Below, in pieces: positions 7,468 through 11,112 of a DNA stretch of 11,112 nucleotides. The number at the start of each line of letters is the position of its first letter. Position 1 is the stretch's first letter. The position numbers and the translations under genes were made by a program. This DNA comes from Pseudomonadota bacterium (GTDB lineage: Bacteria; Pseudomonadota; Alphaproteobacteria; Acetobacterales; Acetobacteraceae), in NCBI GenBank assembly GCA_021785335.1, contig JAJYFW010000019.1, positions 1-11,112 on the forward strand. The letters run 5' to 3'. The notes under the pieces are model-generated. The model was not told the origin of the DNA, did no database searches, and saw only the letters and a list, made by a program, of their open reading frames with translations.

Positions 7468-8127
7468 ATGGCGCGTGCGCACAAACACCGTTCGATGCTC
7501 TCGCTCCTGACCGTGGCGGCGGGTGCCATTCCGGCGTTGCCGGCGGCACTCGTGGTGATGGCGCCGGCCAGCGCGGCACTCGCCGCGGCGCCGCGCGGTG
7601 CCGCGCCCGCGACGCTCGCCCAGGCAATCGCGCGCGGCGACACAACCATCGCGCCGAAGCAGGTACAGGCGATGATCCTGGCGCAGCGACGGGATTTCAC
7701 GCTGGTGGATATCCGCTCGCCCGCCGCCTTCGCCGCCGGTCATATCCGCGAGGCGCGCAACGTCCCGCTCGCGAAACTCGGCACGCCTGAGGAGATCAAC
7801 GTGCTGCGCCGCTCGCCACAGGTGATCCTCTACGGCGACACCTCGGTCGAGGCGGCGGAAGCCGCGGTGATGCTGCGCGGCGCCGGCGTGATGGCGCGCG
7901 CGCTCTCGGGCGGGCTCGCGGCCTGGGGCAAGTCGGTCGAGGCGATGGCGGCGAAGCCGGAACAGGCGGCCATGGTGCGGGCGCTGAATATCTGCCCGGA
8001 AGTCTCCGTGGTGCCGATCCAGGTGCCGGGCACGCTGCAACCGCCGGCCGCGGCGCCGGCGCCGGCCGCCACGCCACCGGCCACGAAGGCGCCCGGCAAG
8101 ATGAACATCAACGGCATGTGCGGCTGA
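7468..8127 (+). CDS. Exported rhodanese-like protein lacking the catalytic cysteine, with C-terminal Cys tail
   Basis: A 219-residue protein starting at ATG 7468, preceded by AGGGAGA and 19 bases after the anchor gene. The frame is open further upstream into psrC, but that extension is rejected. Residues 1 to about 36-40 look like a signal peptide (basic start, long hydrophobic core, ASA or LAA cleavage), so it is probably periplasmic, or membrane-tethered if uncleaved. A single rhodanese fold spans about 60-160, with LVDIRSPAAFAAGHIREARNVP (79-100) and the closing SGGLAAWG (147-154). Where the active loop should begin with Cys, the sequence is VILYGDTSVEAAEAA with Gly123, so the usual persulfide chemistry is absent. 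The two cysteines are C176 (NICPEV) and C218, the penultimate residue, on a Pro/Ala-rich linker (about 186-209) ending NINGMCG. Its place in the operon suggests a sulfur-binding or delivery role like that of Sud for Psr in Wolinella, but by a different residue. This is inference. Confidence 0.85.
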   Translation: MARAHKHRSMLSLLTVAAGAIPALPAALVVMAPASAALAAAPRGAAPATLAQAIARGDTTIAPKQVQAMILAQRRDFTLVDIRSPAAFAAGHIREARNVPLAKLGTPEEINVLRRSPQVILYGDTSVEAAEAAVMLRGAGVMARALSGGLAAWGKSVEAMAAKPEQAAMVRALNICPEVSVVPIQVPGTLQPPAAAPAPAATPPATKAPGKMNINGMCG

Positions 8128-8156
8128 GCGCGCCGGCGCCGGCGAGGGGGGCGCTG

Positions 8157-9719
8157 ATGGACCTGTTCGGCGGCGCCCGTTTCGGCGGCGACATGCAGCA
8201 GGCCGCGGCCGACCAGGCCCTCACCGGCTCGCTGTTCGATCGCGCCCGTGAACTCGTCATCGCCTCGGCGGTGGACGGCAATCCCTCGGCGGCGCCGCTG
8301 CTCTGCGCGCGTGACGGCGAGGATCTCGTCTTCCTGGGCCACCGTGCGTCGCGCATCGCGGCCCAGCTCTCGATCAACCCTTGGGTGCAGGCGATCCTAT
8401 GGGGCGACGAGGCGACGGGAGGGCTGTCGCTCGAAATCGGCGGCTTCTGTGCCGAGGTGGCGGAGGCGGAGCAGCGACAGCGGCTCATCGGCAGGCTCGC
8501 GAGCGCGCATGAGGACATCACCCGGATGCTGGGCGACGACAGGGCAGCGCGGGAATATGCGTGTTTCCGTCTTCACCCCGCCCGGCTCGCGCTGGTCGAT
8601 GCGCTCGCCACGCCGCGCTTCGCCTGGCAGAGCCTGCCGCAGAACGAGCGCAGCGACGCGCGGCGGGCACTCGACGATCTCGGTGCCTGGATGCGGCTGT
8701 GGGTGCGTACGGCGCGCGCGCCGTTCTTCACCGCCGCCGTGGTGCCGGTGCTGCTGGGCGGCGCCGTCGCCTGGTTCGCGATGGCGCGGGGCGGGCACGC
8801 CGGCGGCTGGTCGTGGCCGCTGTTCCTGTGGTGCCTGCTCGGTGCGGTGCTGGCGGCGGCCGGCACCAACCTGATCAACGACTACGGCGACCATGAAACC
8901 GGGGCGGACGAGGGCAACGAGATCGGCGCCAACCCGTTCACCGGCGGCAGCCGCGCGATCCAGCTCGGCCTGGTCGCGCCATGGAAGATCCTGCTCGCCA
9001 GCGTGCTCTGCTTCGCCGCCACGATCGCCATCGGCCTCTATCTCAACGCGGTATCCGCCGGAGCCGTCTTCGCGCCATCGCCGCTGCTCGCCATCGGCGT
9101 GATCGGCTGCGCGCTCGGGGTGATGTACACGGTGGGGCCGTTCCGGCTCAGCTATCGCGGCCTCGGCGAGGTGGCGGTGCCGCTCGGCTTCGGCCCGGTG
9201 ATCGTGCTCGGCAGCGTCTATGTGCTGGCGCGCGCGGCGGCCATGCCCGTGCCCTGGCTCGCCGGCCTGCTCGCCTCGCTGCCCGTGGCCGTGTTCGTGT
9301 TGCTGATCCTGTGGATCAACCAGTTCGAGGACGTGCCGGCGGACGCCGCGGCGGGCAAGCGCACCTGGGTGGTGCGGCTGGCCGAGACGCCAACGGGCGG
9401 GATCGATTTCGGACCGCCCTTCCGCGTCTATCTCGCGCTCAACGCCGCGGGCTTCCTGCTGATCGCGCTGCTCGGCCTGCTCGGCCGCGCCGCTCCCGGC
9501 CTTGCCACGCCATTCGCCTGGCTCGCGTTGCTGCCGAGCCCGGTTTTTCTGCTCGCTGCGCGCCACGGTGCGGCCTGGGTACGGCGCTGGCGCGACCCCG
9601 CCGAGGACCGGCGGCGCCTGCCGTTCGACCTGCTGCGGGTGAACGCCATCAGCATCGGTCTGCATCTCGCAACCGGGTTATTGCTGGCCGCCGGATATGT
9701 GATCGGCGCCATGGTGTAG
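8157..9719 (+). CDS. UbiA/MenA-type prenyltransferase fused to N-terminal PPOX-like split-barrel domain
   Basis: A 520-residue two-part protein. Residues about 25-160 are soluble and resemble the pyridoxamine-5'-phosphate-oxidase-like flavin/haem-binding split barrel: VIASAVDGNPSAAPLL, a strand LVFLGHRASRIAAQLSINPW, then EIGGFCAEV and a helix-rich end. Residues about 183-520 form a UbiA-family intramembrane prenyltransferase with the first Asp motif NLINDYGDHETGAD (238-251) and the second EDVPADAAAGKRTWVVRL (391-408). The D-x3-D-x3-GK-x-T pattern favours MenA (dihydroxynaphthoate prenyltransferase) over UbiA proper. It should join an isoprenoid tail to an aromatic quinone precursor. ATG 8157 is chosen because GAGGGGGG lies 5 bases upstream; GTG 8118, overlapping the previous gene, would add 13 residues. 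It is the last gene of the psr-like operon. The PPOX-like assignment is from pattern memory and less sure than the UbiA part. Confidence 0.85.
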   Translation: MDLFGGARFGGDMQQAAADQALTGSLFDRARELVIASAVDGNPSAAPLLCARDGEDLVFLGHRASRIAAQLSINPWVQAILWGDEATGGLSLEIGGFCAEVAEAEQRQRLIGRLASAHEDITRMLGDDRAAREYACFRLHPARLALVDALATPRFAWQSLPQNERSDARRALDDLGAWMRLWVRTARAPFFTAAVVPVLLGGAVAWFAMARGGHAGGWSWPLFLWCLLGAVLAAAGTNLINDYGDHETGADEGNEIGANPFTGGSRAIQLGLVAPWKILLASVLCFAATIAIGLYLNAVSAGAVFAPSPLLAIGVIGCALGVMYTVGPFRLSYRGLGEVAVPLGFGPVIVLGSVYVLARAAAMPVPWLAGLLASLPVAVFVLLILWINQFEDVPADAAAGKRTWVVRLAETPTGGIDFGPPFRVYLALNAAGFLLIALLGLLGRAAPGLATPFAWLALLPSPVFLLAARHGAAWVRRWRDPAEDRRRLPFDLLRVNAISIGLHLATGLLLAAGYVIGAMV

Positions 9720-10142
9720 CCGGCGCCGGCGCGCCTCGCGCTCGAAGGCGGCCACGACGCGCCCGAGCAGCCTCGGCATCAGCCGCGCGGCGAGGAGGTC
9801 GAGCGGCACGGCGTCGAAAGCGACCTCCATCGCGACCTCGACCCTCGTCTGCGCCCCCTGCCCGCCGAGCGTCCAGACCAAGTGGAAGCGGCTGAACGGG
9901 TGGCTTGAGGAGCTGATCTCGATGCGATGCGGTGGCTCGAAGCGCACGGTCGAGACGAAATCCACGCGGATGCCGCCGAGGCGGATTTCCTGCCGCACGG
10001 TCATGCGGTCCGCCGCGCGGTCGAGGACGGCGACGGCGCGCCAGCCAGGGACGAAACGCGGATAGGCTTCGATATCGGCGATGAGGCCGTAGAGCTCCGC
10101 GATCGGGCAGTCGACGGAGCGCGAGATGTGGCAGGCGGGCAT
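9678..10142 (-). CDS. COQ10/RatA-type SRPBCC (START-fold) lipid-binding protein
   Basis: A 154-residue protein of the polyketide-cyclase/START-like family that includes mitochondrial Coq10 and bacterial RatA-like proteins. Coq10 binds quinone or its isoprenoid intermediates and is needed for efficient respiration. Visible signatures are the N-terminal strand HISRSVDCPIAELYGLIADI with EAYPRFVPGW (residues 5-34), the strand GIRVDFVSTVRFEPPHRI (57-74), and SRFHLVWTL...TRVEVAMEVAFD, followed by a long C-terminal helix (113-141) rich in Arg. It starts at ATG 10142, bounded by an in-frame stop 9 bases upstream; the ribosome-binding site is weak. The 3' end overlaps the convergent prenyltransferase gene by 42 bases. 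Its position between a prenyltransferase and a hydrogenase fits a quinone-handling role. The RatA annotation as a ribosome toxin is not supported by anything here. Confidence 0.85.
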   Translation of the reverse strand: MPACHISRSVDCPIAELYGLIADIEAYPRFVPGWRAVAVLDRAADRMTVRQEIRLGGIRVDFVSTVRFEPPHRIEISSSSHPFSRFHLVWTLGGQGAQTRVEVAMEVAFDAVPLDLLAARLMPRLLGRVVAAFEREARRRRLHHGADHISGGQQ

Positions 10143-10317
10143 GCGCCGCGCTCAGCCGGCTGCAAAGACGCCGGCGGCGACATCCGTGCCGGGCACCTCG
10201 CCTGATGATCCGCCGGTCCTGTCCGTCTCGTTCATGTCCATCCGGCCGCGCTCCCGGTCGGACGCCGGTGCCGTAGCGCGGCCGGGGCTGTCAAGCCGCG
10301 CGCCGCCCCGCGCCCTC

Positions 10318-10332
10318 GCTGGCGTCGCCAGC
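10318..10332. repeat. Perfect 7-bp-arm palindrome upstream of FNR-like site
   Basis: GCTGGCGTCGCCAGC consists of two 7-base arms around one central T. It ends 9 bases before the FNR-like palindrome, so it could be a second regulator's operator for the hydrogenase operon. Short GC-rich palindromes arise often by chance in such DNA, so the call is tentative. It has no T-run and is not a terminator. Confidence 0.3.
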
Positions 10333-10341
10333 TATCGCCAT

Positions 10342-10355
10342 TTGACCTATGTCAA
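10342..10355. promoter_or_regulatory. FNR/FixK-type binding site upstream of hydrogenase small subunit
   Basis: TTGACCTATGTCAA is a perfect inverted repeat of TTGAC around four bases and fits TTGA(N6)TCAA. Its centre is 10348.5, about 27-28 bases before the candidate -10 GATACT and 111 bases before the hydrogenase ATG. This spacing is almost the same as at the psr-like promoter, so the same FNR/FixK/ANR-class activator may control both. Confidence 0.72.
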
Positions 10356-10459
10356 TGCTGGCCGTCGTCGCGGGCGATACTGGCGTTTTACAATTGGAGG
10401 CGGAATGTATACCGGCCGCCCAGGGCCGCCGCCTGCGCTCCACACGAGGGGGAACAGCC

Positions 10460-11112
10460 ATGCCGGCCGAAACACAGACCTTCTACGAGGTGATGCGGGC
10501 GCAGGGAACGAGCCGTCGGTCCTTCCTGAAATTCTGCAGCCTTACCGCCGCTGCGCTCGGGCTCGAACCGTTCTACGCGGCGCGGATCGCGCAGGCGATG
10601 GAGACCAAGCCCAGGATTCCGGTGCTGTGGATGCACGGGCTCGAATGCACGTGCTGTTCGGAGTCGTTCATCCGTTCGGGCCATCCGCTGGCCAGGGACG
10701 TGATCCTGAAGATGATCTCCCTCGACTACGACGACACGCTGATGGCCTCTGCCGGCTACCAGGCCGAGGCGATCCTCGACGAAATCCCGAAGAAGTACCC
10801 GGGCCAGTACATCCTCGCCGTCGAGGGCAATCCGCCGCTCAACGAGGACGGGATGTTCTGCATCGTTGGCGGCAAACCGTTCGTGAACAAGCTCAGGGAA
10901 GTGGCGTCGAACGCGATGGCGGTAATCGCCTGGGGCGCCTGCGCTTCCTGGGGGTGCGTGCAGTCCGCGCGTCCCAACCCCACCGCGGCGACGCCGATCG
11001 ACAAGGTCATCACCGGCAAACCGATCATCAAGGTTCCGGGCTGCCCGCCCATCGCCGAGGTGATGACCGGCGTGATCACCTACGTGGTCACCTTCGGCAA
11101 GCTGCCGGAGCT
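10460..11112 (+). CDS. hyaA: Group 1 [NiFe]-hydrogenase small subunit, N-terminal part (3' truncated)
   Basis: The frame runs open from ATG 10460 to the window end, giving 217 complete residues of a subunit normally about 360-380 long. It begins with a Tat signal (SRRSFLKFC, residues 18-26), so the enzyme is exported. Hydrogenase small-subunit signatures follow: [16 protein letters not shown] (55-70), EGNPP (122-126), [17 protein letters not shown] (158-174) and VPGCPP (192-197). The expected proximal-cluster ligands are C63, C66, C161 and C195. C65 and C166 match in spacing the two extra cysteines of oxygen-tolerant enzymes (E. coli Hyd-1 Cys19 and Cys120), pointing to a [4Fe-3S] cluster. 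The role is H2 oxidation with electrons passed to the membrane quinone pool. The medial and distal cluster region, the large subunit and any cytochrome b lie beyond the window. hyaA is used generically; hupS, hynS or hoxK are equally possible names. Confidence 0.95.
   Translation, partial: MPAETQTFYEVMRAQGTSRRSFLKFCSLTAAALGLEPFYAARIAQAMETKPRIPVLWMHGLECTCCSESFIRSGHPLARDVILKMISLDYDDTLMASAGYQAEAILDEIPKKYPGQYILAVEGNPPLNEDGMFCIVGGKPFVNKLREVASNAMAVIAWGACASWGCVQSARPNPTAATPIDKVITGKPIIKVPGCPPIAEVMTGVITYVVTFGKLPE

Larger units (their letters stand above)
10143..10459. promoter_or_regulatory. Intergenic region upstream of hydrogenase genes
   Basis: This 317-base stretch has no recognisable gene. Its first half is GC-rich and featureless to my reading. 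It holds a 15-base palindrome at 10318-10332 and an FNR-like site at 10342-10355. A GATACT element at 10376-10381 is a candidate -10 and starts 27-28 bases from the FNR-site centre, which fits a class II activated promoter. GAGGGGG at 10446-10452 is the probable ribosome-binding site for ATG 10460. A GGAGG at 10396-10400 before an out-of-frame ATG (10405) seems incidental. The rightward hydrogenase promoter is very likely here; the leftward COQ10-like gene must also start in this region. Confidence 0.6.

Noticed and set aside
8397..9665. 422-codon minus-strand frame opposite the prenyltransferase
   Set aside because: Composition is His/Arg/Gln-rich without domains; the plus strand has both UbiA Asp motifs and membrane helices.
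9678..10142. RatA-type toxin of a toxin-antitoxin pair
   Set aside because: No antitoxin-like partner gene is present, and the COQ10/START features and quinone-related context fit a lipid-binding role better.
10405..11112. Open frame from ATG 10405 with a GGAGG ribosome-binding-like element
   Set aside because: It stays open to the window end but is out of frame with the hydrogenase and gives an Arg/Gly/Pro-rich translation; most likely a frame shadow.

Overview
This is a very GC-rich proteobacterial window, and I favour an alphaproteobacterium as an inference. The reasons are GC-rich codon use throughout, Tat-exported redox enzymes, FNR/FixK-type TTGA(N6)TCAA palindromes and a COQ10/RatA-type quinone-binding protein. 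No rRNA, tRNA, CRISPR array, transposase or other mobile element is visible.

Layout. Bases 1-1653 (+) hold the 3' end of a fatty-acid beta-oxidation multifunctional enzyme and, 9 bases later, a MgtC/SapB-DUF4010 membrane protein. Bases 1674-3375 (-) hold a two-gene unit: an exported two-domain rhodanese-type sulfurtransferase, followed 16 bases later by a conserved protein of unknown function with a His-rich motif. Bases 3376-3647 are a divergent promoter region with an FNR-like palindrome. Bases 3648-9719 (+) form one tight five-gene unit. It encodes a Tat-exported molybdopterin oxidoreductase (PsrA/PhsA/SreA type), a four-cluster ferredoxin subunit (PsrB type), an NrfD/PsrC membrane anchor, an exported rhodanese-like protein that has lost its active-site cysteine, and a UbiA/MenA-type prenyltransferase fused to an N-terminal domain resembling the pyridoxamine-phosphate-oxidase split barrel. 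A COQ10/RatA-like protein lies antisense and overlaps the prenyltransferase 3' end by 42 bases. After a 317-base gap with a perfect FNR-like palindrome comes the start of a [NiFe]-hydrogenase small-subunit gene, cut by the window end.

Working model (inference). A membrane hydrogenase oxidises H2 into the quinone pool, and the PsrABC-type complex takes electrons from quinol to reduce a sulfur compound (polysulfide, elemental sulfur, thiosulfate or similar) on the periplasmic side. The two exported rhodanese-type proteins would handle or deliver sulfane sulfur. The prenyltransferase fusion and the COQ10-like protein would supply or handle the quinone. Near-identical FNR-type sites before both the psr-like operon and the hydrogenase gene suggest shared induction under low oxygen. 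The hydrogenase fragment carries the two extra cysteines of the oxygen-tolerant [4Fe-3S] type. The most unusual items are the rhodanese with no catalytic cysteine but a penultimate-cysteine tail, and the PPOX-like/MenA-like fusion inside a sulfur-reductase operon.
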